From Azoarcus sp. (GTDB taxonomy: Bacteria > Pseudomonadota > Gammaproteobacteria > Burkholderiales > Rhodocyclaceae), in assembly GCA_031268685.1 (NCBI GenBank), contig JAIRWW010000156.1:1-6638 (forward strand): 6,638 nucleotides of DNA, read 5' to 3'. A program made the translations under genes and the position numbers. Shown here one piece after another: positions 1-6,638 of this stretch (the stretch's first letter is position 1; each line of letters begins with the position of its first letter). The notes under the pieces are model-generated. The model made no database searches, had not been told where the DNA came from, and worked only from the letters and a program-made list of their open reading frames with translations.

Positions 1-30
1 GCATGAACAAAACCCAAGCTATTTGAATCC

Positions 31-35
31 AGAGA
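31..35 (+). promoter_or_regulatory. Weak ribosome binding site for the giant ATPase
   Basis: AGAGA lies 8 bases before the ATG at 44 and is the only purine-rich stretch at suitable spacing. It is a poor Shine-Dalgarno match. It supports ATG 44 over TTG 23, which has no better site in front of it. The frame is open to the left edge, so a start outside the window is not excluded, although relatives as I remember them begin close to this ATG. Confidence 0.35.
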
Positions 36-43
36 TTTCCTAC

Positions 44-3000
44 ATGTCCGACACCCCCCAAGCGCCCGACGCTACTGAATCCCTTGTTGCCGAAAGCGGC
101 AGTTACGATCTTCTGAAAAAACGCCTCGCCGACCGGGGCGCTGGCTTGCAACAAAAAACGCAAGCGCTGAATGAAGCGCGGCTTGCGGAATTCGGGCGGT
201 CGGCGCAATCGCTCATTTTGCGCACCCGGGCGCGCACCGAAAACAATTGCATTGCCCGCGACCTGACCCGCATCGGGGATCTGCTCCTCTTCGGCTACAA
301 CGTCTTTATCGGCTTGCGCAAAGAAACGGCGGTGAGCGATGTGTTTTCGCTCTACCGCCTCCAGGAAGACGCGGAAAACGCCGGGGAACTGACGCCGGTG
401 CCGCTCGCCGGGACTTTTCTTGAAGACTCCCGTTTCGTCGCCGATTTCCGCGAGCTTTATACCTATTACAAGCAAGCGAGCATCGTGCAATTGCGCGTGC
501 ACCAGGAAAAGCTTTTCGCGGCCTTCCAGATTGGCGAAAAAATTACCGATTTGCGGGTATTCCGCTGGTCGCTCGAAAACGATGGCAGCCTGAAATACAT
601 CGACAATCGCGGCGAGCGCGAAATCTCTCTGCCGCCGTCGCACGATTTTGAATGGACGCTCACTACGCGCGAGCAACATGTCGGCGGGCGTTATCCGCAC
701 GTCAATATTCTGGATACCATTTTCGTCGAGACGGTGGGCGGCGACCTGACGGTCAAAATCGAAAACAATACCGAAACGGGTTTGGGTATTTACGCCGAGC
801 CAGTCGAAGATAAAAACCAATCGCTCGCCGATGCGGCCATCTCTTATGCGCGGCTTGGCTCGTTGATTCTGCTGAAAATGCGTCCCTACCGGGAAAAGGA
901 CGACCGTTACCTCGTCTTCAATTCCCGCACGAACACTGTGGTGAGAATCGATGTCATCGGACAATCCTGCGTGCAATTGCCGGAAGATCACGGCCTGATC
1001 TTTCCCGGCGGCTATTACCTGCAATCGGGCGAATTCAAGGCATTTGACTTGCCGGAAACGCTCACATCCACGCTGTGCTTCAAGCGCATGATGCGTTCGC
1101 CCAATGGCGAGGATGTGCTCTACATCTTCTATCAGCCCGAAGGCGGGCAATACGCGCTGTTTTCCTACAATCTCATCGAAAAAAGCCTGTCGGCTCCCAT
1201 TGTGTGCCACGGCTATGCGCGCTTTGAGGATGGCCGCATCCTCGTTTTCCAGGCGGACAATCCGGAGCCGACCCGCACGCACCCGATGCAGTTGTGGCAA
1301 ACCCCCTTTTCCAGCGAAGAACACATGACGCGCGCCGCTGTCGCGCAGGGCTTCTGGGGGCGCATCGGCAACCCGGAACTGGTGCGCGGCATCGCCGAAC
1401 TTACCGCCATCGCCCGCGCTGTGCGCGAGCAAACGCCGACGCGCGCTGCCTACGAAGAAATCATCCGCCAGTGCTCCCGCGCGCTGGACAGCTTTTTCTG
1501 GCTCGACACTCAGGAAGCGGGCGGGCTGGATGCCGACTTGCGCGGCATTACCGAAGCGGCTGGCAATACGCTCGACGAATTTGAAAAAGTCGAAACCATT
1601 CGCCGCGATACCCGGCGCGCCATCGACGAAGCCGAGAGCCGCCAACGGGAACTGCTGTCCGGCATTGCGGGAACGATCTGGCAGAAACCGGAAGACTTCG
1701 TGCGCGCGCTCGAACGTCTGCGCGAAGAACGCGGGCAACTGCAACTGCTGCTGGAACTGCGCTATGCCGACGCCGAACGCATCGGCGCAATGGACGCCGC
1801 ATACGCTGCCGAAAATGATCGCGTCGGCGAAAAAGCCCTGGCCTTCCTGTCGCAGGAAAAAGCCTTTGACGCCACAAAGCAAGAACTCGCCCGCGCCGCG
1901 GGACTGCTCGACAAAGCCTCGACGAGCGAAGACATCGCCCGCATGCTCGCCGAACTCGACGCCGCCGCCGCTGGCCTGGATCTGTTGACCGGGCAGATCG
2001 GCAATCTCCCCGGCGGTGACGCGGTGACGCGCACCCGCATCCTCGACACCGTCTCCGCCGTTTACGCCGAAATCAACCGCTTGCGCGCCGGAGCGAGAAA
2101 CCGCCGCCGCGCCCTGTCCACGACCGAATCCGCCGCCGAATTCGGCGCGCAATTCAAACTGTTCGGACAGACGCTGGAAAACGCCATTGAACTGGCCGAT
2201 ACCCCCGAAAAATGCGACGACGCATTGACGAGGCTCCTCGCCCAACTGGAAGAGCTGGAAGGCCGTTTCGCCGAACAAGAAAACTTTCTGGCCGACATCG
2301 CCGCCAAACGCGAAACCGTCTACGAAACCCTGCTTGCCAAGCGGCAGACCCTGCTCGATGCGCGCAACCGCCGCGCCCGCGCCATCGTCGACGCCGCCGC
2401 GCGCATCCTGGACGGCATCGCGCGCCGCGTCGCGCAATTCAACGACCTTGGCGCACTGCACAGCTACTTCGCTTCCGACCCGCTGATTGGCAAACTGAGA
2501 AACCAGATCGCCGACCTGCGCACTCTGGGCGACGGCGTTGGCGCGGACGACCTCGACACCCGCCTGAAAACCGCGCGCGACCAAGCCATCCGCAGCGTGC
2601 GCGACCAAAGCGAACTCGTCTCCGGCGACGGCAACACCCTGCGCTTTGGGCGGCACACCTTCACCGTAAGCCGCCAGCCGCTCGACCTGACGCTGCTGCC
2701 GCGCGAAGGCGCACTACAGTTCCATCTGAGCGGCACGGACTACTACGCCCCGCTTCCCCCGGATGCAAACGCAACGCTGGCAGCATACCGGGCACACTGG
2801 GATCAAATCCTGGTTTCCGAAACCCCAGACTTCTACCGCGCCGAATACCTCGCCGGCAGCCTGCTCGAAGCCGCCATCGCTGGAGAAGCCGGAGAAACCG
2901 GCCTCGACTGGCAAAGCCTGCAAGCGATCAGCCTCGACGCGAACGACATCGCCCCTTTGCTCGAAAAACTGCGCCTCTGGTCGGCGAACCGCTACCAAGA

Positions 3001-5374
3001 GGGCTACCAGAAAGGCGTACACGACGCCGACGCCGCCCGCATCCTCGCCGCGCTCGTCAACATGCAGGCCGATGCAGGGCTACTCTCCTACGGGCCGGAC
3101 GCGCGCGCGCTCGCCATGCTCTACTGGCATTACGGCGGCCGCGACGAAGAGCGCGACGCGCTCCTGCGCCAAGCCGTATCGGTCATGAACATCCGCGCCC
3201 AATACAGCACGCGGGACAGCCTGAAACACCTCGAAAAAACACTGGCCGAAACACTCATCGGCTTTGCCCCGGACTTCGGCTTCGACGCCACCCTCGACAG
3301 CCTCGGACGACAAGCCGCGCGCTACCTGATCCGCCAGCTCGCCGCCTTGCGGACAGGAAAACACTGGCCGATTTCCGCCATCGCCGACGACCTCGCCGAC
3401 GATCTACAGAAAAAACTCGAATCCTCCGGACTCCTCGCTGGCTTGCGGCGCGACCTCGACACCGCCGCGCCCGCGGAACGCTGGCGCATCGCCCTCGACT
3501 GGACGCGCGCCGCCGCCCGCCATGACCCGCGCCTGACAATATGGGCGGACGACGCCGCCACAAAATTCGCCATCCAGGCCCCACGCGAACGGATCAACGC
3601 CGATCTCGACACCATCGCCAAAAACCTGCTCGGCGACCACTCCCGCATCCAGAACGGCGAACTGGCGCTCAACCTGCACGACTTCTGGCGGCGCTATCTG
3701 CACCATGCCGAAATTGCCGCCGTCGGCTTCAACGCCATGCAAAGCGTGCGCCACGACATCCTCGACGCCGAAAAACAACGGCTCCATCTCAGCCAGTTCC
3801 AGGCCAAACCGCTCTCATCATTCGTCAGGAACCGCCTCATCGACGAAGTCTACCTACCCATCGTCGGCGACAACCTCGCCAAACAAATCGGCGCGACGGG
3901 CGACGCCAGCCGCAGCGACCGCATGGGACTCCTGCTGCTGATCTCCCCGCCCGGCTACGGCAAGACCACGCTGATGGAATACATCGCCGACCGGCTCGGC
4001 ATGATCTTCGTGCGCATCAACTGCCCCGCGCTCGGCCATACAGTTACCGCGCTCGACCCTGCCACCGCTGGCAACAGCGCCGCGCGGCAAGAACTCGAAA
4101 AGCTCAACCTCGGGCTGTTGATGGGCAACAACGTCATGCTCTACCTTGACGACATCCAGCACACCAACCCCGAATTCCTGCAAAAATTCATCGCCCTGGC
4201 CGACGGCACCCGGCGCGTTGAAGCCGTCAGGAACGGCGAACCGCACAGCTGCGACCTGCGCGGCAAACGCTTCGCCATCGTCATGGCTGGCAACCCCTAC
4301 ACCGAATCCGGCGAAGTCTTCAAAATCCCGGACATGCTCGCCAACCGCGCCGACATCTACAACCTTGGCGACGTCCTCTCTGGCCGCGAAGCGCTCTTTG
4401 CGCTCTCCTACATCGAAAACAGCCTGACCGCCAACCCCTTGCTTCTGCCGCTCGCCTCGCGCGACCCGAAAGACGTACAACTTCTGGCGCGCATGGCCGA
4501 AGGCGAAACCATCGCCGCCAGCGCCTTCGCCCACGGCTACAGCACTGCCGAACTGAACGAACTGACCGCGCTCATGCGGCGGCTTTTCCGGGCGCGGGAC
4601 CTCCTGCTCAAAGTCAACCTCGCCTACATCGAATCCGCCGCGCAGCAAGACGCCTACCGCAAGGAACCGCCCTTCAAGCTACAAGGCAGCTACCGCAACA
4701 TGTCCAAGCTCGCCGCCCGCATCACCCCGCTGATGGACGATGGCGAACTCGACGCCCTTTTGCGCGACCACTACCGCGGCGAAGCCCAGACGCTCACAAC
4801 CGGCGCGGAAGAAAACCTCCTGAAACTCTCGCAACTGCTCGGAAGCCAGACAGCGGAAGAAGAAAGCCGCTGGCAGGATATTTGCGGCGAATACGTGCGC
4901 CGCAAAAAGCTTGGCGGCGACGACACCGACGGCACGCACAAAATCGCCAATACCTTGCTCGACATCTCCCGCGCCGTCGACGAATTGCGCACCGGTTCCG
5001 GCACTCCCGACGTCCTCCGCGACGGCCTCGCGCGGCTTGCCGAAATCCTGGCCGCCGTCGAACCGAAGATCGACATCCATCCCCGCATCGATGTACAGCC
5101 GAAAATAGACGTACAGCCCAACATCGCCATCGCCGCGCCCGACACGCGGGCCTTCGGCGACAGCCTGAAGGAAATGAAGTCACTCTACGACGAAGCCCTG
5201 CTGCCGCTGGTGCGCGCCAACTATCTCAAAATGCGCATGGATCACAGCATCTGGCAGGACATGAAGGACATGAAACAGATGAGCGGAGTACTGGCGAGGA
5301 TGGAGAAACTGTTTCCGGCGGATAAATCGAGCAGGCCCGTGAAAAAAACCGGACAGGAGAAACCGCAGGGCTGA
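44..5374 (+). CDS. Giant DUF3686/AAA family ATPase ('DNA repair ATPase'), 1776 aa
   Basis: Large cytoplasmic-looking P-loop ATPase with no signal peptide or membrane segment. Residues about 20-440 match what I recall of DUF3686, including RTENNC near 64 and LLLFGYNVFIGL near 80-90, and look beta-rich. Residues about 450-800 are charged and helical, probably coiled coil. About 855-905 is beta-rich again, and 905-1250 mostly helical. The AAA module starts near F1260 (FVRNRLIDEVYLP). Walker A is PPGYGKTT with K1307, Walker B is VMLYLDD with D1369/D1370, sensor 1 is probably N1417 in MAGNPYTESG, and R1435 in ANRAD is a candidate arginine finger. A conserved-looking segment follows (about 1548-1600, ending LTTGAEENLLKL), then hexad repeats at 1674-1697 and a basic tail. 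The 'DNA repair' name is a database label; no nuclease motif or experimentally based function is visible. From memory, relatives often neighbour SPFH/flotillin or PspA-type envelope-stress genes, which would lie to the left. ATG at 44 is preferred over the in-frame TTG at 23. Family assignment is firm; role is unknown. Confidence 0.92.
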   Translation: MSDTPQAPDATESLVAESGSYDLLKKRLADRGAGLQQKTQALNEARLAEFGRSAQSLILRTRARTENNCIARDLTRIGDLLLFGYNVFIGLRKETAVSDVFSLYRLQEDAENAGELTPVPLAGTFLEDSRFVADFRELYTYYKQASIVQLRVHQEKLFAAFQIGEKITDLRVFRWSLENDGSLKYIDNRGEREISLPPSHDFEWTLTTREQHVGGRYPHVNILDTIFVETVGGDLTVKIENNTETGLGIYAEPVEDKNQSLADAAISYARLGSLILLKMRPYREKDDRYLVFNSRTNTVVRIDVIGQSCVQLPEDHGLIFPGGYYLQSGEFKAFDLPETLTSTLCFKRMMRSPNGEDVLYIFYQPEGGQYALFSYNLIEKSLSAPIVCHGYARFEDGRILVFQADNPEPTRTHPMQLWQTPFSSEEHMTRAAVAQGFWGRIGNPELVRGIAELTAIARAVREQTPTRAAYEEIIRQCSRALDSFFWLDTQEAGGLDADLRGITEAAGNTLDEFEKVETIRRDTRRAIDEAESRQRELLSGIAGTIWQKPEDFVRALERLREERGQLQLLLELRYADAERIGAMDAAYAAENDRVGEKALAFLSQEKAFDATKQELARAAGLLDKASTSEDIARMLAELDAAAAGLDLLTGQIGNLPGGDAVTRTRILDTVSAVYAEINRLRAGARNRRRALSTTESAAEFGAQFKLFGQTLENAIELADTPEKCDDALTRLLAQLEELEGRFAEQENFLADIAAKRETVYETLLAKRQTLLDARNRRARAIVDAAARILDGIARRVAQFNDLGALHSYFASDPLIGKLRNQIADLRTLGDGVGADDLDTRLKTARDQAIRSVRDQSELVSGDGNTLRFGRHTFTVSRQPLDLTLLPREGALQFHLSGTDYYAPLPPDANATLAAYRAHWDQILVSETPDFYRAEYLAGSLLEAAIAGEAGETGLDWQSLQAISLDANDIAPLLEKLRLWSANRYQEGYQKGVHDADAARILAALVNMQADAGLLSYGPDARALAMLYWHYGGRDEERDALLRQAVSVMNIRAQYSTRDSLKHLEKTLAETLIGFAPDFGFDATLDSLGRQAARYLIRQLAALRTGKHWPISAIADDLADDLQKKLESSGLLAGLRRDLDTAAPAERWRIALDWTRAAARHDPRLTIWADDAATKFAIQAPRERINADLDTIAKNLLGDHSRIQNGELALNLHDFWRRYLHHAEIAAVGFNAMQSVRHDILDAEKQRLHLSQFQAKPLSSFVRNRLIDEVYLPIVGDNLAKQIGATGDASRSDRMGLLLLISPPGYGKTTLMEYIADRLGMIFVRINCPALGHTVTALDPATAGNSAARQELEKLNLGLLMGNNVMLYLDDIQHTNPEFLQKFIALADGTRRVEAVRNGEPHSCDLRGKRFAIVMAGNPYTESGEVFKIPDMLANRADIYNLGDVLSGREALFALSYIENSLTANPLLLPLASRDPKDVQLLARMAEGETIAASAFAHGYSTAELNELTALMRRLFRARDLLLKVNLAYIESAAQQDAYRKEPPFKLQGSYRNMSKLAARITPLMDDGELDALLRDHYRGEAQTLTTGAEENLLKLSQLLGSQTAEEESRWQDICGEYVRRKKLGGDDTDGTHKIANTLLDISRAVDELRTGSGTPDVLRDGLARLAEILAAVEPKIDIHPRIDVQPKIDVQPNIAIAAPDTRAFGDSLKEMKSLYDEALLPLVRANYLKMRMDHSIWQDMKDMKQMSGVLARMEKLFPADKSSRPVKKTGQEKPQG
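5063..5134 (+). repeat. Tandem 18-base repeat coding PxIDVQ hexads
   Basis: Inside the ATPase gene, four consecutive 18-base units encode PKIDIH, PRIDVQ, PKIDVQ and the degenerate PNIAIA (residues 1674-1697). The DNA units differ mainly at wobble positions (for example cagccgaaaatagac versus ccgaagatcgac), so selection appears to act on the protein rather than on a recent slippage event. Proline every sixth residue with alternating hydrophobics suggests an extended or beta-type linker between the helical part after the AAA module and the C-terminal helix. Confidence 0.75.
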
Positions 5375-5497
5375 TGTTTCTGGATGTTCAGGTTCAACCC
5401 CGGTAGTGCGATTGCCCCGCCGACAGGGTGCTCAAAAAAACCGCCAGCCCACATCTCGCCGCCGTGACTCTTGTGTTGGACAGCACATTCCCCGCAG
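5375..5497. other. Convergent intergenic gap, 123 bases
   Basis: This gap separates the stop codons of the plus-strand ATPase and the minus-strand sua5. It contains a run of seven A at about 5434-5440, which reads as T7 on the minus strand. I could not find a GC-rich hairpin directly before that run, so it does not qualify as a standard intrinsic terminator. No gene, RNA or mobile-element end is recognisable here. Confidence 0.6.
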
Positions 5498-6523
5498 TCA
5501 GGAAGAACCCGCCGCACCTGAAGCGGCGCGGCGGAGGCGGTCGGCGATGGCATGCCATGCAGGCATTGCGGGCGGAGTTTCGACGAGGATGATGTCTGCG
5601 CCGAGCGCGTCGAGTGCGCGCAGGCTGGCGTAGAGCTGGCGAGCGTAAGCGGCGGGTTCGGCGGCTGCGCGCCAGCCGGAAAACAGGCCCGGGTTGCTGG
5701 GCGCATCGACGCTGTGTGCGAGCACCGCGACCCGTTGACCGCCATGGGCAAGGCGGACGAGTTCTTCGGCGAGGCTGGCGGAATCCATTAGCCGCAGCGG
5801 CGTGCGCGGTGCGTAGTGGGCGTCTGGCGCGCCAGGGACGCGCGGTACGAAATCGTCGTCGGCGCTTTTTTCTTTCGGCTGTCCACCGCGCAGGCGCGGC
5901 GAGATGCCGGTGAGGCGGGCAATGTCGGCGGCGGCAATTGCGCCGGGGCGCAGGATTTCCGGCGCGGAGCGCGAAAAATCGACGATGGTGGATTCGATGC
6001 CGATTTCGCAGGGGCCGCCGTCGAGAATCAAAGAGACTTTTTCGCCAAGTTCTTCGCGCACATGCGCCACCGTGGTGGGGCTGACGCGCCCGAAACGGTT
6101 GGCGGATGGCGCGGCAATGCCGGCAGGCGCGGGCGCGCGGGCCGCCGCGAATGCGGCGAGAAGTTCTAGCGCGAGCGGATGGGCGGGCACGCGCAGGCCC
6201 ACTGTGTCTTGCCCTCCGGTGACGGCTGGCGGCACCCAGTCCTGTTTCTTCAGGATTAGCGTCAGGGGACCCGGCCAGAAGGCGGCGGCCAGATCGTGCG
6301 CGGCGGGCGGGATGTCTTGCGCCCACTGCGCGATATGGTCGGCGGCGGGCAGGTGCACGATCAAGGGATGATCGGCGGGGCGGCCCTTGGCGGCGTAGAT
6401 TTTGGCGATGGCCTCGGGGTTGGCGGCATCCGCGCCAAGGCCGTAAACAGTCTCGGTGGGCAAGGCGACGAGTTCGCCCGCCAGTAAGAGCTTTACGGCT
6501 TGTTTCAGTCGATCCGGGTTCAT
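5498..6523 (-). CDS. sua5: L-threonylcarbamoyladenylate synthase, Sua5 type (341 aa)
   Basis: Converts L-threonine, bicarbonate and ATP to threonylcarbamoyl-AMP and pyrophosphate, the first step of t6A synthesis at position 37 of ANN-decoding tRNAs; the TsaBDE proteins then transfer the group to tRNA. The YrdC domain covers about residues 5-210 and has PTETVYGLG at 22-30, KGR at 46-48, HPLIVH at 52-57, FWPGPLTLIL at 82-91, SAN at 140-142 and GIESTIVDF at 175-183. The PGAPDAHYAP segment near 230 is the linker typical of Sua5, and a smaller alpha/beta Sua5 domain follows to the end. The length of about 340 residues fits two-domain Sua5 (also called TsaC2), not the single-domain TsaC of about 190. 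The ATG at 6521-6523 has GGAG ten bases upstream and starts just before the domain. It appears intact and monocistronic in this view, convergent with the giant ATPase. Confidence 0.97.
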   Translation of the reverse strand: MNPDRLKQAVKLLLAGELVALPTETVYGLGADAANPEAIAKIYAAKGRPADHPLIVHLPAADHIAQWAQDIPPAAHDLAAAFWPGPLTLILKKQDWVPPAVTGGQDTVGLRVPAHPLALELLAAFAAARAPAPAGIAAPSANRFGRVSPTTVAHVREELGEKVSLILDGGPCEIGIESTIVDFSRSAPEILRPGAIAAADIARLTGISPRLRGGQPKEKSADDDFVPRVPGAPDAHYAPRTPLRLMDSASLAEELVRLAHGGQRVAVLAHSVDAPSNPGLFSGWRAAAEPAAYARQLYASLRALDALGADIILVETPPAMPAWHAIADRLRRAASGAAGSS

Positions 6524-6533
6524 CGAAAACTAA

Positions 6534-6537
6534 CTCC
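6534..6537 (-). promoter_or_regulatory. Ribosome binding site of sua5
   Basis: On the minus strand GGAG (within CCGGAG) stands 10 bases before the ATG at 6523. This is slightly long but acceptable spacing, and it supports that start over upstream in-frame candidates. No clear -35/-10 promoter could be read further upstream. Confidence 0.5.
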
Positions 6538-6547
6538 GGTTGGAAAC

Positions 6548-6565
6548 CTCCCCCTTCAGGGGGAG
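6548..6565. repeat. Perfect GC-rich palindrome in the sua5-CRISPR spacer
   Basis: CTCCCCC and GGGGGAG form a perfect 7-bp stem around a TTCA loop. Neither strand has a T-run after it, so it is not a standard intrinsic terminator. Similar CCCCCTTCAGGGGG palindromes are, from memory, dispersed intergenic elements in many proteobacterial genomes. The segment after it also has a weaker GGGG-TGTAA-CCCC dyad (6580-6592). In the sua5 transcript it would lie in the 5' leader if transcription starts upstream of it. Function unknown. Confidence 0.6.
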
Positions 6566-6603
6566 AATCACGCACGGGAGGGGTGTAACCCCGCACCAGC
6601 CTT

Positions 6604-6632
6604 GTCGCCCGGTTACGGGCGTGGATTGAAAC
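6604..6632 (+). CRISPR. Single type I-C-like CRISPR repeat; array probably continues right
   Basis: A 29-base unit begins GTCGCCC and ends GTGGATTGAAAC. The inner part is a perfect 6-bp stem (CGCCCG at 6606-6611, CGGGCG at 6616-6621) with a GTTA loop, followed by TGGATTGAAAC, the 3' end expected to give the crRNA 5' handle. GTCGC at the 5' end and GTGGATTGAAAC at the 3' end are the known signature of type I-C repeats, usually about 32 bases; this copy is three shorter in the stem-loop. Only six bases follow before the window ends, so no spacer or second repeat can be seen. By repeat orientation, the leader would be on the left and the array on the right. No cas gene is in view. A lone or relic repeat remains possible. 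Confidence 0.72.
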
Positions 6633-6638
6633 ATGCGC

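Noticed and set aside
3..26. Short reading frame ATG to TGA, possibly the tail of an upstream gene or a 7-residue leader peptide
   Set aside because: Only 24 bases are visible and no product can be recognised. A stop also occurs at 4-6 in another frame, so the end of the upstream gene cannot be assigned.
2212..3525. 437-residue reading frame overlapping the ATPase gene in another plus-strand frame
   Set aside because: Its product is extremely Arg/Pro-rich without any domain texture, as expected for an off-frame reading of GC-rich DNA. The ATPase frame is clearly the coding one.
3854..4648. 264-residue antisense reading frame opposite the AAA module
   Set aside because: Its Val/Gly/Glu-rich composition mirrors the codons of the well-conserved AAA domain on the other strand, and no domain or ribosome site is visible.
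5430..5445. Run of seven A (T7 on the minus strand) as terminator of sua5
   Set aside because: No GC-rich stem directly precedes the T-run on the minus strand. It also lies about 60 bases past the stop, so it is not called a terminator.
5394..6596. 400-residue minus-strand frame overlapping sua5
   Set aside because: Arg-rich off-frame reading; the sua5 frame carries all the YrdC/Sua5 motifs.
6524..6603. Additional CRISPR repeat copies left of the repeat
   Set aside because: No second GATTGAAAC or GTCGCCC motif is found in the spacer towards sua5, so the array does not extend left.
6559..6619. Possible G-quadruplex from runs of three to five G
   Set aside because: The runs are separated by long and uneven loops, and the G-runs pair well with nearby C-runs in ordinary hairpins.

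Overview
The window is GC-rich (sampled lines run from about 53 to 65% GC) and densely coding. It looks like proteobacterial DNA, possibly betaproteobacterial. That guess rests on base composition, the style of the two proteins and a type I-C-like CRISPR repeat, not on any phylogenetic marker.

Layout, left to right: (1) Positions 44-5374, plus strand, hold one very large gene for a 1776-residue AAA ATPase of the family annotated as 'DNA repair ATPase' (DUF3686 plus AAA). Its apparent order is a beta-rich N-terminal region, a long helical/coiled-coil section, a second mixed region, a C-terminal AAA module with clear Walker A, Walker B and sensor-1 motifs, and a tail with a P-x-I-D-V-Q hexapeptide repeat. 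(2) Positions 5375-5497 are a short gap between converging genes with no convincing terminator. (3) Positions 5498-6523, minus strand, hold a full-length Sua5-type L-threonylcarbamoyladenylate synthase for tRNA t6A synthesis. (4) Positions 6524-6603 are an 80-base GC-rich spacer with a strong palindrome. (5) Positions 6604-6632 hold a single stem-loop repeat ending in GTGGATTGAAAC, the 3' signature of type I-C CRISPR repeats. The window stops six bases later, so this is probably the leader-proximal repeat of an array running off to the right.

The genes do not form one operon. The ATPase is probably the downstream member of a rightward operon whose other genes lie left of the window. Sua5 is a housekeeping gene reading towards it, and the putative array would be divergent from sua5. 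No tRNA, rRNA, insertion sequence or integrase is visible. The least understood item is the giant ATPase, whose biochemical role is, to my knowledge, not established despite the 'DNA repair' label. The item most in need of flanking sequence is the CRISPR repeat.
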